Positions 54,105 to 63,736 of a stretch of 64,000 bases of DNA are shown one piece after another; within the stretch, counting starts at the first letter, position 1; every line of letters begins with the position of its first letter. Where the stretch lies: positions 744,001-808,000 of the forward strand of contig NZ_CP014301.1 in NCBI RefSeq assembly GCF_001562255.1. The letters run 5' to 3'. Made by a program: the position numbers and the translations under genes. The DNA comes from Bosea sp. PAMC 26642. GTDB lineage: Bacteria > Pseudomonadota > Alphaproteobacteria > Rhizobiales > Beijerinckiaceae. A model generated the notes under the pieces. That model was given only the letters and a program-made list of their open reading frames with translations, did no database searches and was not told where the DNA came from.

Positions 54105-55100
54105 GTGAGCGACACGACCAGACCCGGCGAATTCCAGCTCATCGCCCGCTATTTCGCACCGATCGCCGGTCCAGGCGGGTTGGGCCTCGTCGACGATGCG
54201 GGTCTACTGCGGCCGGCGCGCGGCTACGAGACCGTGGTGACAACGGACGCGCTCGTCGCCGGTGTCCACTTCTTCCCCGACGATCCTCCTGCGTCGATCG
54301 CCCGCAAGGCGCTGGCGGTGAACCTCTCGGATCTCGCCGCCAAAGGCGCCAGGCCCGAAGGCTTCGTGCTCTCGCTTGTCCTGCCGAAGGGCTGGACGGA
54401 GGCCTGGCTGGCCGACTTCGCGGGAGGACTGGCCAAGATCGCGGCCGAGAGCGCTTGTCCCCTGATCGGCGGCGACACGGTCTCGACGCCGGGACCGCTG
54501 ATCCTCTCGATCACCGCCTTCGGCAGCGTGCCGGCCGGCCGGATGGTGCCGCGCTCGGGCGTGAGGCCCGGCGATCTCCTGCTGGTTTCCGGAACGATCG
54601 GCGACGCTGCGCTCGGATTGAAGGTGCATGGCCCCGACAAGCCGGGCTGGGTCGCGAAACTCGCCGACGCCGACCGGGCTCATCTCGCCGATCGCTACCT
54701 CCATCCGCGCCCGCGCCTGGCATTGGCGGCGGCATTGCAGGCCCACGCCTCCGCTGCGATGGATGTGTCGGACGGCCTCGTCGGCGACCTCGCCAAGCTG
54801 CTGGCGGCCTCGGGCGCCGGTGGGGAGATCGACCTCGACGCCGTGCCGCTGTCGAGCGCGGCGCGCGCTGCGATCATGGCCGATCCCGTGCTGGCGGAAC
54901 TGGCCTGGACCGGCGGGGACGACTACGAAATTCTCTGCGCGGCCTCTGAAAAAGAATATCCTGCTCTGGTCGCAGCGGCGCAGGCCGCCGGAATCGCGCT
55001 GACCCCGATCGGTCGCGCGACCGACGCGGCCGGAGTCGCGACATACCGCGAAAAGGGCAGGGCGCGCAGCTTCGCGCAGGGCTCCTTCGCTCATTTTTGA
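54105..55100 (+). CDS. thiL: Thiamine-monophosphate kinase
   Basis: 331 residues from GTG 54105, supported by AGGGA 7 bases upstream. GLGLVDDAGLL, TTDALVAGVHF, IARKALAVNLSDLAAKGARPEGFVLSLVLP, PLIGGDTVSTPG, GTIGDAALGL and AAMDVSDGLVGDLAKLL are the PurM-like ATP-binding blocks of ThiL. It makes thiamine diphosphate. A longer frame exists upstream, but it reads into the palindromic repeat. Confidence 0.95.
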   Translation: MSDTTRPGEFQLIARYFAPIAGPGGLGLVDDAGLLRPARGYETVVTTDALVAGVHFFPDDPPASIARKALAVNLSDLAAKGARPEGFVLSLVLPKGWTEAWLADFAGGLAKIAAESACPLIGGDTVSTPGPLILSITAFGSVPAGRMVPRSGVRPGDLLLVSGTIGDAALGLKVHGPDKPGWVAKLADADRAHLADRYLHPRPRLALAAALQAHASAAMDVSDGLVGDLAKLLAASGAGGEIDLDAVPLSSAARAAIMADPVLAELAWTGGDDYEILCAASEKEYPALVAAAQAAGIALTPIGRATDAAGVATYREKGRARSFAQGSFAHF

Positions 55101-55140
55101 AGGCGGCCATCGAACGCCGCCTCGCCGAGGGCGCAGACGC

Positions 55141-56346
55141 ATGAACCAGCACAGTCCGATCGGTGACGGCGATGCCCTCGCCAGGCGCAATTCCGTCGTC
55201 CTCGCCTGCGCGCAGGCCTTGGGCGGCGCCAGCCCTTCGATCGTGATCTCGCTGGGCGGTATCGTCGGCTCGCAGCTCGTCACGGACCAGACCTTCGCGA
55301 CCGTGCCGGTCAGCCTGATGCAGCTCGGCATCGCCGTTGGCGTCATCCCTGCCGCCATGATGATGCGGCGCTTCGGGCGGCGCAACGGCTACCTTCTCGG
55401 CGCATTGATCGGCGCGGTGGCCGCCAGCATCGCTGCGGCGGGCGCGAGCACGCGTCTGTTCTGGCTCTTTTGTCTCGGCACCTTCGCCTGCGGGCTCTAC
55501 GGCGCCTTCGTCCAGAGCTATCGTTTCGCGGCGGCCGATGCCGCGACCGAGAGTTTCAGACCGCGTGCGATCTCATGGGTCATGATCGGCGGCATCGCGG
55601 CCGGGGTCATCGGTCCGCAATCGGTCTACTGGACGCGTGATCTTACCCCTGATGCGCCGTTCGCCGCGAGCTTCCTAGCCCAGGGCTGCCTCGCGCTTGT
55701 CGCCATTCTTGTGATCCTGCAATTGCGGGCGCCGCCGGTTGCGGCGGTCAAGCCGGGCGGTGGCCGCCCCTTGGCCGAGATCGTCCGGCAACCGAAATTC
55801 ATCGCTTCCGTCACGGCGGCGCTCGTCGCCTATGGGCTGATGAGCTTCGTGATGACGGCGGCCCCGCTCGCCATGGTCGGCTGCGGCCATTCCGTGGGCG
55901 ATGCGGCACTGGGAATCCAGTGGCATGTACTCGCGATGTTCGGGCCGAGTTTCTTCACCGGCCGGCTGATCGCCCGATTCGGCAAGGCGCAGGTCACGAT
56001 GGCGGGACTGCTGCTGACGGCGCTGGCGGCCGTCGTCGGCCTGTCGGGCATTAGTGTCGCCCATTTCTGGATCGCGCTCGTCCTGCTCGGCATCGGCTGG
56101 AATTTCGGCTTCATCGGCGCGACTGCTCTCGTGACCGATTGCTACCGGCCCGAGGAGCGGGTGAAGGTGCAGACCGCCAACGATTTCCTCGTCTTCGGCT
56201 CGGTCGCCATCGCCTCTTTCTCGTCCGGCGGCCTGCTCCATGCCGGGGGATGGACGAGCGTCAACTGGCTGATCTTCCCGCCGGTCGCCGTCGCGCTGGC
56301 GATGGTCGTCTGGCAGGGAAGGCAGAGGCGGGCGGTTTCCGGCTGA
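55141..56346 (+). CDS. MFS transporter
   Basis: 401 residues with 12 hydrophobic segments. Between helices 2 and 3 lies AAMMMRRFGRRNGYLLGAL, a motif-A-like loop; the second half has RPLAEIVRQPKFIASVTAALVAYGLMSFVMTAAPLAMVGCGHS and VTDCYRPEERVKVQTANDF. The latter resembles a branch of MFS proteins often annotated as riboflavin-like or unknown exporters. The substrate cannot be called. It starts 40 bp after thiL and lies 58 bp before a cupin gene. Confidence 0.85.
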   Translation: MNQHSPIGDGDALARRNSVVLACAQALGGASPSIVISLGGIVGSQLVTDQTFATVPVSLMQLGIAVGVIPAAMMMRRFGRRNGYLLGALIGAVAASIAAAGASTRLFWLFCLGTFACGLYGAFVQSYRFAAADAATESFRPRAISWVMIGGIAAGVIGPQSVYWTRDLTPDAPFAASFLAQGCLALVAILVILQLRAPPVAAVKPGGGRPLAEIVRQPKFIASVTAALVAYGLMSFVMTAAPLAMVGCGHSVGDAALGIQWHVLAMFGPSFFTGRLIARFGKAQVTMAGLLLTALAAVVGLSGISVAHFWIALVLLGIGWNFGFIGATALVTDCYRPEERVKVQTANDFLVFGSVAIASFSSGGLLHAGGWTSVNWLIFPPVAVALAMVVWQGRQRRAVSG

Positions 56347-56404
56347 GCTTCCCTTGTCGGTCCGAGACTTGCAGTATCCGAGACCTAAGCTCCGGAGCTC
56401 GCCG

Positions 56405-57205
56405 ATGCATCCCCATCAATTCGTCGTCCCGGCAGGACGAATTCCTCCCGGTGCGATCGGCCACAACCGTGGGGTGGTCCGGCGCAACTACGCCTTCATG
56501 CCGCCGGAAGGGGTGCTGGTCAGCCGCCTGCCGCAATACGGCAAGACGATCGCGCGCATACTGGCGGCACCGGTCCTGGGCGCGAGTTTTGCGCAGTATG
56601 TGCTCGAAATCGCCCCCGGCGGCGGCATGCGCGAGCCCCTCCGCGAAGAGGGTGTCCAGCACTTCTATTATGGGCTGTCAGGCGCGGCGCAGTTCGCGAT
56701 GGCGGGTGAGGCGGCGGCGCCGTTCGGGCCCGGCAGCTTCGCCTATGTCCCGCCCGGCGGAATCCTTTCGCTGACCAATCCGGGCAATGAGCCGGCACGT
56801 GTGCTGGCCTTGCGCAAACGCTACGAGCCGGCGCCGGGGCTGCCTGCGCCTGAGCCGATCCTGTCCCACCAGGATATGGTCCCCGTCACCAATCCCACCG
56901 GCATGGACGGGCGCGGCTTCCAGTTTCTGCTGCCCTATGGCGACATGCGCTTCGACTTCGAGATGAACCTGATGTGGTTCAAGCCGGGCACCTGTTTCCC
57001 GGCCGTGGAGACCCATGTGATGGAGCATGGCCTCTACATGCTGGAAGGGCAGGGGCTCTATTTCCTCGGCACCGAATGGCACGAGATCTGGGCGCAGGAC
57101 TTCATCTGGATGGGCGGCTACTGCCCGCAGCAGTTCTACCCCACCGGCTTCGATGACGCCGCCTATCTGCTCTACAAGAACGTCAATCGCGACATGGCGC
57201 TCTGA
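56405..57205 (+). CDS. allE: Bicupin, (S)-ureidoglycine aminohydrolase-like (AllE)
   Basis: 266 residues from MHPHQFVVPAGRIPPGAIGHNRGVVRRNYAFMPPEGVLVSRLP. Two cupin domains; the second holds the manganese-binding residues in AVETHVMEHGLYMLEGQGLYFLGTEWHEIWAQDFIWMGGYCPQQFYP (Glu, two His and Gln). This is the AllE/UGlyAH signature. The enzyme hydrolyses (S)-ureidoglycine in purine degradation. No other ureide genes are seen nearby. Confidence 0.85.
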   Translation: MHPHQFVVPAGRIPPGAIGHNRGVVRRNYAFMPPEGVLVSRLPQYGKTIARILAAPVLGASFAQYVLEIAPGGGMREPLREEGVQHFYYGLSGAAQFAMAGEAAAPFGPGSFAYVPPGGILSLTNPGNEPARVLALRKRYEPAPGLPAPEPILSHQDMVPVTNPTGMDGRGFQFLLPYGDMRFDFEMNLMWFKPGTCFPAVETHVMEHGLYMLEGQGLYFLGTEWHEIWAQDFIWMGGYCPQQFYPTGFDDAAYLLYKNVNRDMAL

Positions 57206-57425
57206 CGCGCGAGGCTGCTGCGCTGAAAGCCTGTGAAAACGCAGCGGGCCGGAGCGGCAGCGTTTGCGCTTCCGCGCGAAACTTGCCACAAATTCGCCTG
57301 ACACGGGCGACGCGAAGCGGGCCGAGAAGTCTTTTGGCCCGTATTTCCTGCGCCTGACGTCCAAAGCGCCAAATGAGGAGCGGCAGCGCTCCCGACGGGT
57401 CGGAAGCTCAAGGTCAGGAAACCGA

Positions 57426-59582
57426 ATGTCAGCCCTGCTCATCATCATCGTCTTAAGTGCATTATCGATCGCCTATGGCGTCTGGGCCTATGCCGACGTC
57501 ATGAAGCGCGACGCCGGCAACCAGCGTATGCAGGAGATTTCCGCGGCGGTGGCGGAGGGCGCGCAGGCCTATCTCAAGCGCCAGTACCTCACGATCGCGA
57601 TCGTCGGCGCGGTGCTGTTCGTCGTCCTGACCTATCTGCTCGGGGCATGGGTCGGCATCGGCTTCCTGATCGGCGCAGTGCTCTCGGGGCTGGCCGGCTT
57701 CATCGGCATGAACGTCTCGGTGCGCGCCAATGTCCGCACCGCCCAGGCCGCGATGCAGTCGCTCGGCGACGGCCTCGACGTCGCCTTCAAGGCCGGGGCA
57801 GTCACCGGCATGCTGGTGGCGGGCCTCGCACTGCTCGGCGTCGCCGGATATTACGGCTTCCTGACCTCGGTGAAGGGTCTCGTCCCCTCCGACCGCGTCG
57901 TGATCGATTCGCTGGTCGCGCTCGGTTTCGGCGCCTCGCTGATCTCGATCTTCGCGCGCCTGGGCGGCGGCATCTTCACCAAAGGAGCGGATGTCGGCGC
58001 CGACCTCGTCGGCAAGGTCGAGGCCGGCATCCCCGAGGACGATCCGCGCAACCCGGCCACGATCGCGGACAATGTCGGTGACAATGTCGGCGACTGTGCC
58101 GGCATGGCCGCCGACCTGTTCGAGACCTATGCGGTGACGCTCGTCGCAACCATGGTGCTCGCCGCTATCTTCTTCGCTGGACAAGCGACGCTCGGCACGA
58201 TGATGCTCTACCCGATGGCGATCGGCGCATCCTGCATCGTCACCTCGATCATCGGCACCTTCTTCGTCAAGCTGGGCGCCAACCAGTCGATCATGGGCGC
58301 GCTCTACAAGGGCTTCATCGCCGCCGGCGTGCTCTCGGTCGGCGCGATCGCGGCGGTGAACCACCTGATGTTCGGCGGCTTCTCGGCCTCCTTCACGACG
58401 GTCCAGGGTGTGACCTTCACCTCGGGCGGGCTCTTTGCCTGCGCGCTGGTCGGCCTCGCCGTCACCCTGCTCATCGTCGTCATCACCGAATACTACACTG
58501 GCACCGGTAAGCGCCCGGTCGTCTCGATCGCCCAGGCTTCGGTCACCGGCCACGGCACCAACGTCATCCAGGGCCTCGCGGTCTCCTTGGAATCGACGGC
58601 TTTGCCGACGCTGGTGATCGTCGCCGGCATCATCGTCTCCTATGGCCTGGCCGGCCTCTTCGGCATCGCCATCGCTACCACCGCCATGCTGGCTTTGGCC
58701 GGCGTGGTCGTGGCGCTCGATGCCTTCGGGCCTGTCACCGACAATGCCGGCGGCATCGCCGAGATGGCCGGCCTGCCCAAGGAGGTCCGCCATTCCACCG
58801 ACGCGCTCGACGCCGTCGGCAACACCACCAAGGCGATCACCAAGGGCTATGCGATCGGCTCTGCCGGCCTCGGCGCGCTCGTGCTCTTCGCGGCCTACAC
58901 TTCCGACCTCAACTTCTTCATCGGAGAGGCCAACAAGGCGGGCTCCACGACGTTCCAGTACTTCAAGGGCGTAGTCGTCGATTTCTCCCTGTCCAACCCC
59001 TATGTCGTCGTCGGCCTGCTGCTGGGCGGCCTGATCCCGTTCCTCTTCGCCGGCATGGGTATGACCGCGGTCGGGCGCGCGGCGGGATCCGTCGTCGAGG
59101 AGGTCCGGCGCCAGTTCAAGGAAAAGCCCGGCATCATGGACGGGACCGAGCGGCCCGATTATGCCCGCGCCGTCGACCTGCTGACCAAGGCCGCGATCAA
59201 GGAGATGATCGTGCCCTCGCTCCTGCCGGTGCTCGCGCCGATCGTGACCTTCTTCGCGATCAACGCCATCGCCGGCAAGAACCAGGCTTTCGCGGCCGTC
59301 GGCGCCATGCTGATGGGCGTGATCGTCACCGGCATCTTCGTGGCGATCTCGATGACCTCGGGCGGCGGCGCCTGGGACAACGCCAAGAAGAGCTTCGAGG
59401 ACGGCTTCGTCGACAAGGACGGCGTGCGCCACATGAAGGGCTCCGAGGCGCACAAGGCCTCGGTCACCGGCGACACCGTCGGCGACCCCTACAAGGACAC
59501 GGCCGGCCCCGCCGTGAACCCGGCGATCAAGATCACCAACATCATCGCGCTGCTGCTGCTGGCGATCCTCGCGCATAGCTGA
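57426..59582 (+). CDS. hppA: K+-independent proton-translocating pyrophosphatase
   Basis: 718 residues with 16 membrane helices expected. The substrate-binding stretch [51 protein letters not shown] is intact. The lysine in [19 protein letters not shown] marks the K+-independent H+-PPase class. It couples PPi hydrolysis to proton pumping. It has a 220-bp 5' gap and a strong terminator, so it is monocistronic. The start [14 protein letters not shown] was chosen because it begins the first helix. Confidence 0.96.
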   Translation: MSALLIIIVLSALSIAYGVWAYADVMKRDAGNQRMQEISAAVAEGAQAYLKRQYLTIAIVGAVLFVVLTYLLGAWVGIGFLIGAVLSGLAGFIGMNVSVRANVRTAQAAMQSLGDGLDVAFKAGAVTGMLVAGLALLGVAGYYGFLTSVKGLVPSDRVVIDSLVALGFGASLISIFARLGGGIFTKGADVGADLVGKVEAGIPEDDPRNPATIADNVGDNVGDCAGMAADLFETYAVTLVATMVLAAIFFAGQATLGTMMLYPMAIGASCIVTSIIGTFFVKLGANQSIMGALYKGFIAAGVLSVGAIAAVNHLMFGGFSASFTTVQGVTFTSGGLFACALVGLAVTLLIVVITEYYTGTGKRPVVSIAQASVTGHGTNVIQGLAVSLESTALPTLVIVAGIIVSYGLAGLFGIAIATTAMLALAGVVVALDAFGPVTDNAGGIAEMAGLPKEVRHSTDALDAVGNTTKAITKGYAIGSAGLGALVLFAAYTSDLNFFIGEANKAGSTTFQYFKGVVVDFSLSNPYVVVGLLLGGLIPFLFAGMGMTAVGRAAGSVVEEVRRQFKEKPGIMDGTERPDYARAVDLLTKAAIKEMIVPSLLPVLAPIVTFFAINAIAGKNQAFAAVGAMLMGVIVTGIFVAISMTSGGGAWDNAKKSFEDGFVDKDGVRHMKGSEAHKASVTGDTVGDPYKDTAGPAVNPAIKITNIIALLLLAILAHS

Positions 59583-59610
59583 GACCATTCGGCCAGGCTG
59601 GTAGATCGAG

Positions 59611-59637
59611 AACCCGCGGAGCGATCCGCGGGTTTTT
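59611..59637 (+). terminator. Rho-independent terminator of hppA
   Basis: A 10-bp stem (AACCCGCGGA / TCCGCGGGTT) with a GCGA loop and T-run 59633-59637, 28 bp after the hppA stop codon. Confidence 0.94.
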
Positions 59638-59778
59638 CTTTTCAGACACAGCTGCTTGGCCAAACGGCTTGAATCACCTTCTCCGTCGTCGCCGAACACT
59701 ACGGCCATCCCCGTAGCGTTCAAGGAAGCCAGCGCGCCGTCCCGCTGCCATGGTCTCTCCAGCCCCCTGGAGAAAACC

Positions 59779-60717
59779 ATGACGATGCCTGCCACAACCA
59801 CCCGCGACGCCGGCACGAGCCGGTTCGCCGACCTCGCCTTGCTGCTCGTCCTCGCCGTTCTCTGGGGCGGTTCCTATACCCTCATCAAGATCGGCGTCGA
59901 GACGATCCCGCCGATCTCCCTGATCGCGGCGCGCACCTTGATCGCAGGAGCGGCCCTGTCGGTCGTCATCTGGCTGCGCGGCCTTCGTCTGCCTCGCGAT
60001 ATGAACAACTGGCGGCTGTTCATGGCGCAGGCTTGCCTGAACAGCGTCGTGCCCTTCACGCTGATCGCCTGGGCCGAGCGCAGCGTCGATGCCGGCCTCG
60101 CCACGATCCTGAGCTCGACCAGTCCGATCTTCGTCGTCCTGCTGTCGGGCCTGCTGTCGGGCCTGCTCGTCGGCCGCGAGCGCCTCGGCGCCCTCAAGCT
60201 TGCCGGCGTCGCGGCCGGTCTGGCCGGCACGGTCCTGATCGTCGGTGTGCAGGCGATGGCGGGGTTCGGCGAGCATCTCGCGGCCCAGCTCGCGCTTGTA
60301 GCGGCCAGCCTCTGCTATGGCGGTGCGGCACTGTTCGGCCGCAACTTCAAGGGGCTCGATCCGATCATGCCGGCCGCCGGGTCGCTGATCTGCGGGGCGG
60401 TCATCCTGATCCCGCTCAGCCTCGTGCTGGACCGGCCCTGGACGATCTCCCCCTCGGCCGCATCGATCCAGGCCCTGCTCGCGCTGTCGCTGGTCTCGAC
60501 CGCGCTCGCCTTCGTGATCTATTTCCGGTTGATCGCCCGGCTCGGCTCCGTCGCGACCACCTCGGTGGCTTATCTGCGCGTACCCACCGGCGTTGCGATC
60601 GGCATGATCGTGCTCGGCGAAGCACTGGCGCCGACGGCCTGGGCCGGGCTGGTCCTTGTCGTTGGTGGGGTGCTCGCGATGACGCTGCCCGCAGGGCGGC
60701 CGGTGGCGCCGCGCTGA
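59779..60717 (+). CDS. EamA-family (DMT superfamily) transporter
   Basis: 312 residues from MTMPATTTRD with GGAG upstream. Ten membrane helices in two EamA repeats: LVLAVLWGGSYTLIKIGVETIPPISLIAARTLIAGAAL...ILSSTSPIFVVLLSGLL and LALVAASLCYGGAALFGRNFKG...SVATTSVAYLRVPTGVAIGMIVLGEALAPTAWAGLVLVVGGVLAM. These are export-type carriers for metabolites or amino acids. The substrate is unknown. Confidence 0.9.
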   Translation: MTMPATTTRDAGTSRFADLALLLVLAVLWGGSYTLIKIGVETIPPISLIAARTLIAGAALSVVIWLRGLRLPRDMNNWRLFMAQACLNSVVPFTLIAWAERSVDAGLATILSSTSPIFVVLLSGLLSGLLVGRERLGALKLAGVAAGLAGTVLIVGVQAMAGFGEHLAAQLALVAASLCYGGAALFGRNFKGLDPIMPAAGSLICGAVILIPLSLVLDRPWTISPSAASIQALLALSLVSTALAFVIYFRLIARLGSVATTSVAYLRVPTGVAIGMIVLGEALAPTAWAGLVLVVGGVLAMTLPAGRPVAPR

Positions 60718-60740
60718 AATTCCAAGGGGCGGCAAAAGAA

Positions 60741-60765
60741 AACCCGCAGTCGAGGCTGCGGGTTT
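60741..60765. terminator. Bidirectional terminator between the EamA gene and bamE
   Basis: A 9-bp stem (AACCCGCAG / CTGCGGGTT) with loop TCGAGG, flanked by A-rich bases on the left and TTT on the right. It lies between convergent genes and can serve both. Confidence 0.85.
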
Positions 60766-60792
60766 GATCGTTCTGCTTGCCTGCCGCGGCGG

Positions 60793-61287
60793 CTAGGACC
60801 CGAAGGGCGTGAACTTCGTCACGCCGCGGAAGAGGTTGCGCAGGAAGCTCTGCTCCTCGCCGCCGGTCGCCGTGGTCCGGCTGATGAAATCGAAGATCAC
60901 GCCGTCCTGCAGGCCGTAATTGGCGATGCGCTCGACCTTGAAGGCCTTGTTGAAATAGACCACCAGCACCTTCTGGTCGATCACGCTCAGATCCTGGAAC
61001 TGGAAGCGCCGGCGCACCGTCTGGCTGATGTAGTAGAAGGTCCGGTTGCCGACCGTCGAGGTCGTCGAGGGCGTGCCCAGCGTCGTCAGGACGGTCTGCA
61101 CATCCATGCCGGGCTTGATCTGCGCGATCAGCCCGTCATCCATGACAAAGCCCCGGGTGTATTCCTCGTTGATGCCGGCCGATGTCGGCAACACGAATCC
61201 CCCGGCATTGGGGCCGCAGCCGGCGAGCGCGAGCGACGAGGTGGCAAGAAGACCGAAAAGGGCCGCGCGGCGGGTTGTGACGAGCAT
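60793..61287 (-). CDS. bamE: Outer-membrane assembly lipoprotein BamE
   Basis: 164 residues from MLVTTRRAALFGLLATSSLALAGC, a lipoprotein signal with lipobox L-A-G-C. The SmpA/OmlA domain is seen as GLIAQIKPGMDVQTVLTTLGTPSTTSTVGNRTFYYISQ and LVVYFNKAFKVERIANYGLQDG. BamE stabilises the BamABCDE complex that inserts barrels such as the porin above. It is divergent from the UQCC-DUF177-plsX genes, the usual alphaproteobacterial layout. Confidence 0.94.
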   Translation of the reverse strand: MLVTTRRAALFGLLATSSLALAGCGPNAGGFVLPTSAGINEEYTRGFVMDDGLIAQIKPGMDVQTVLTTLGTPSTTSTVGNRTFYYISQTVRRRFQFQDLSVIDQKVLVVYFNKAFKVERIANYGLQDGVIFDFISRTTATGGEEQSFLRNLFRGVTKFTPFGS

Positions 61288-61446
61288 TCGGACACGATCC
61301 AGAGGCGGGGCGGACGACGGCGCGCTGCCATGTCCGCTTGTCAATTGGGTGGAGGTTGGCGTAACGCCCGAGGATGGCTTTGGCAAGGCAGAGGCGTCCG
61401 CGGGGCCGGACGTCGGTTGGTTTGGACGTCAGATGGAGCGTTACGC

Positions 61447-61995
61447 GTGATCCTGGGTCTGTTCGGCAAACGCAACGACCGGCTGGCGCCGGTGAACGCG
61501 CTGTTCTCGCGCATCGCCGAAGCGTCGCGCCAGCCCGCACTCTATCAGGCGGGCGGCATTCCCGACACCTTTGAGGGCCGCTTCGAATCGCTGACCTTGC
61601 ATGTTTTCCTCGTCCTGCGCCGCCTGCGCGAGTTGCCGGCGCCGGCGGCTGACCTCGCGCAAGATCTGGTCGATGCCTGCTTCGCCTATCTCGAGATCGG
61701 CTTCCGCAATGGCGGCATCAGCGACATCGCCGTGCCCAAGCGCATGAAGAAGATCGCCAAGAGCTTCTATGGTCGCGTCCAGGCCTATGAGGTGGCCGTG
61801 CTCGATACCGACCCTGCCGGTCTGGTCGAGGCTCTGGCGCGCAATGCCGGTTCGGGCGAAGGGGCTGCCGCCTTGGCGGAGTATGCGCGGGAGGCGCAAA
61901 AGCGGCTGGCTACGCTGGATCTCGCCGCAATCCTCGCGGAGCCTCCCTTTCCGGAGTTCCCAAGCCAGGTTTCAAGCCCAGGAGTCGCATCATGA
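61447..61995 (+). CDS. Ubiquinol-cytochrome c chaperone family protein (CBP3/UQCC1-like)
   Basis: 182 residues from GTG 61447 (MILGLFGKRN), with GGAG 9 bases upstream. The CBP3/UQCC domain reads HVFLVLRRLRELPAPAADLAQDLVDACFAYLEIGFRNGGISDIAVPKRMKKIAKSFYGRVQAYEVAV. Relatives assist assembly of cytochrome b in the bc1 complex. It overlaps the next gene by four bases (ATGA), so the two are coupled. Confidence 0.92.
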   Translation: MILGLFGKRNDRLAPVNALFSRIAEASRQPALYQAGGIPDTFEGRFESLTLHVFLVLRRLRELPAPAADLAQDLVDACFAYLEIGFRNGGISDIAVPKRMKKIAKSFYGRVQAYEVAVLDTDPAGLVEALARNAGSGEGAAALAEYAREAQKRLATLDLAAILAEPPFPEFPSQVSSPGVAS

Positions 61996-62546
61996 CGCCC
62001 GACCCGACCTTGCCTTTGAGCCACCCCGTCGCGGTCGAGACGATCAAGCCGCGCGGCTCTGTCGTCCGGGTCGAGGCCGACGCTGCCGCTTTGTCGACCC
62101 TGGCGCGGGTGCTCGATCTTGCCTCCGTCGAGTCGGTCGTCGCACGTTACGACCTGACCCGCAACGGCGAGCGGGTGAAGCTTGAGGGCACCATCGAAGC
62201 CGCGCTGCACCAGACCTGCATCGTCACGCTAGAACCCTTCCCGGTCTCGCTCAGCGTTCCAGTCAGGCTGGATTTTGCGCCCCAGGTCGAGATTTCGGCC
62301 GCCGCCGCCCGCGAGGGCATCGACGAGGATGGCAAGGTCGATGTCGAGGTCAGGCTCAACGAGGACGATCCCCCGGAGCCCATTCTGGACGGTATGATCG
62401 ATCTCGGCGCCGTCACGCAGGAGTTCCTGGCGCTGGCGCTCGATCCCTATCCGCGCAAGCCGGGGGCGGCCTTCGACGCGCCGGCAGCGGGCCCCGCCGT
62501 CGAATCGCCTTTCGCGGCGCTGGCCCGGCTCAAACGCAGCGAATGA
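61992..62546 (+). CDS. DUF177 (YceD-like) protein
   Basis: 184 residues. [28 protein letters not shown] resembles the YceD/DUF177 pattern of C-x-R-C-L-type strands, here with a single cysteine ([10 protein letters not shown]) instead of the usual two, and the acidic [29 protein letters not shown] block is typical. The family is associated with 23S rRNA accumulation in some organisms. It precedes plsX, as in most alphaproteobacteria. Confidence 0.9.
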   Translation: MTPDPTLPLSHPVAVETIKPRGSVVRVEADAAALSTLARVLDLASVESVVARYDLTRNGERVKLEGTIEAALHQTCIVTLEPFPVSLSVPVRLDFAPQVEISAAAAREGIDEDGKVDVEVRLNEDDPPEPILDGMIDLGAVTQEFLALALDPYPRKPGAAFDAPAAGPAVESPFAALARLKRSE

Positions 62547-62661
62547 AGCGGGAACCGGCTTGCGGTTGCGCTTGCGGCGGCGGCTCAAGTCGCTATTGTC
62601 CCGCCCGCATCGAACCGCCCCCGCTCGAACGGCGGCCGCCCCCGGGACCAGCCAGCACCTC

Positions 62662-63723
62662 ATGACACGACCGGTTACAATCGCCCTCGATGCGATGGGC
62701 GGAGATCACGGCCCTTCCGTCGTCATTCCGGGTGCGGCGCTGACTTTGGAGCGCCGTCCCGACGCGCGTTTCGTGATCTTCGGCGACGAGGCGCAGGTGC
62801 TGCCCCTGCTCGACGCGCATCCCAAGCTCAAGGCGGTCACGACCTTCCACCATACCGACGTCTCGGTGAAGATGGACGACAAGCCGAGCCAGGCGCTGCG
62901 CTACGGCCGCTACAAGTCTTCGATGTGGCGCGCCATCGACGCCACCAAGACCGGCGAGGCCGACGTCACGATCTCGGCCGGCAACACCGGCGCGCTGATG
63001 GCGATGTCGAAATTCTGCCTGAAGTCGATGCCGCAGGTCGACCGGCCGGCCATCGCCTGCCTCTGGCCCACGGTGCGCGGCGAGAGCGTCGTGCTCGATG
63101 TCGGCGCCACGATCGGCGCCGATGCCCGCCATCTCGTCGATCTCGCGGTGATGGGCGCCGCCATGGCCCGCGTCGTCTTCGATCTCGACCGCCCGACCGT
63201 CGGCTTGCTGAATGTCGGCGTCGAGGAGATCAAGGGCGTCGAGGCGGTCAAGGAAGCCGGCCGCATCCTGCGCGAGAGCAACCTGCCGCATCTGGAGTAT
63301 CACGGCTTCGTCGAGGGTGACGACCTCGGCAAAGGCACGGTCGATGTCGTCGTGACCGAGGGTTTCACCGGCAACATCGCGCTCAAGACCGCCGAGGGTA
63401 CCGCACGGCAAATCAGCACCTATCTGAAGGCGGCGATGAGCCGTTCGCTGATGGCCAGGATCGGATATCTCTTCGCGCGCGGTGCCTTCGCTGCCCTGAA
63501 GGACAAGATGGACCCGCGCAAGGTCAATGGCGGGGTCTTCCTCGGGCTGGAGGGCATCGTCATCAAGAGCCATGGCGGCACCGATGCCGAAGGCTTCGCC
63601 AGCGCCACCGAACTGGGCTATGAGATGGCCCGCGAGGACCTGATGGCGAAGGTCCGCGAGATGATTGCCGCGACCGCGCGGCCGCAGGCCGTGCCCATGC
63701 AGGCCGCCGCCGTCGCCAAATAG
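62662..63723 (+). CDS. plsX: Phosphate acyltransferase PlsX
   Basis: 353 residues from [21 protein letters not shown], the PlsX N-terminal signature. [38 protein letters not shown] and [30 protein letters not shown] are conserved. It makes acyl-phosphate from acyl-ACP for phospholipid synthesis. fabH follows 13 bp later, linking fatty acid and phospholipid synthesis. Confidence 0.97.
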   Translation: MTRPVTIALDAMGGDHGPSVVIPGAALTLERRPDARFVIFGDEAQVLPLLDAHPKLKAVTTFHHTDVSVKMDDKPSQALRYGRYKSSMWRAIDATKTGEADVTISAGNTGALMAMSKFCLKSMPQVDRPAIACLWPTVRGESVVLDVGATIGADARHLVDLAVMGAAMARVVFDLDRPTVGLLNVGVEEIKGVEAVKEAGRILRESNLPHLEYHGFVEGDDLGKGTVDVVVTEGFTGNIALKTAEGTARQISTYLKAAMSRSLMARIGYLFARGAFAALKDKMDPRKVNGGVFLGLEGIVIKSHGGTDAEGFASATELGYEMAREDLMAKVREMIAATARPQAVPMQAAAVAK

Positions 63724-63736
63724 GGATTACGGGACT

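Noticed and set aside
57462..59816. 784-codon open frame antisense to hppA
   Set aside because: It mirrors hppA, is extremely rich in Asp, Gly, His and Arg, and resembles no protein family. GC-rich codon bias alone opens such frames.
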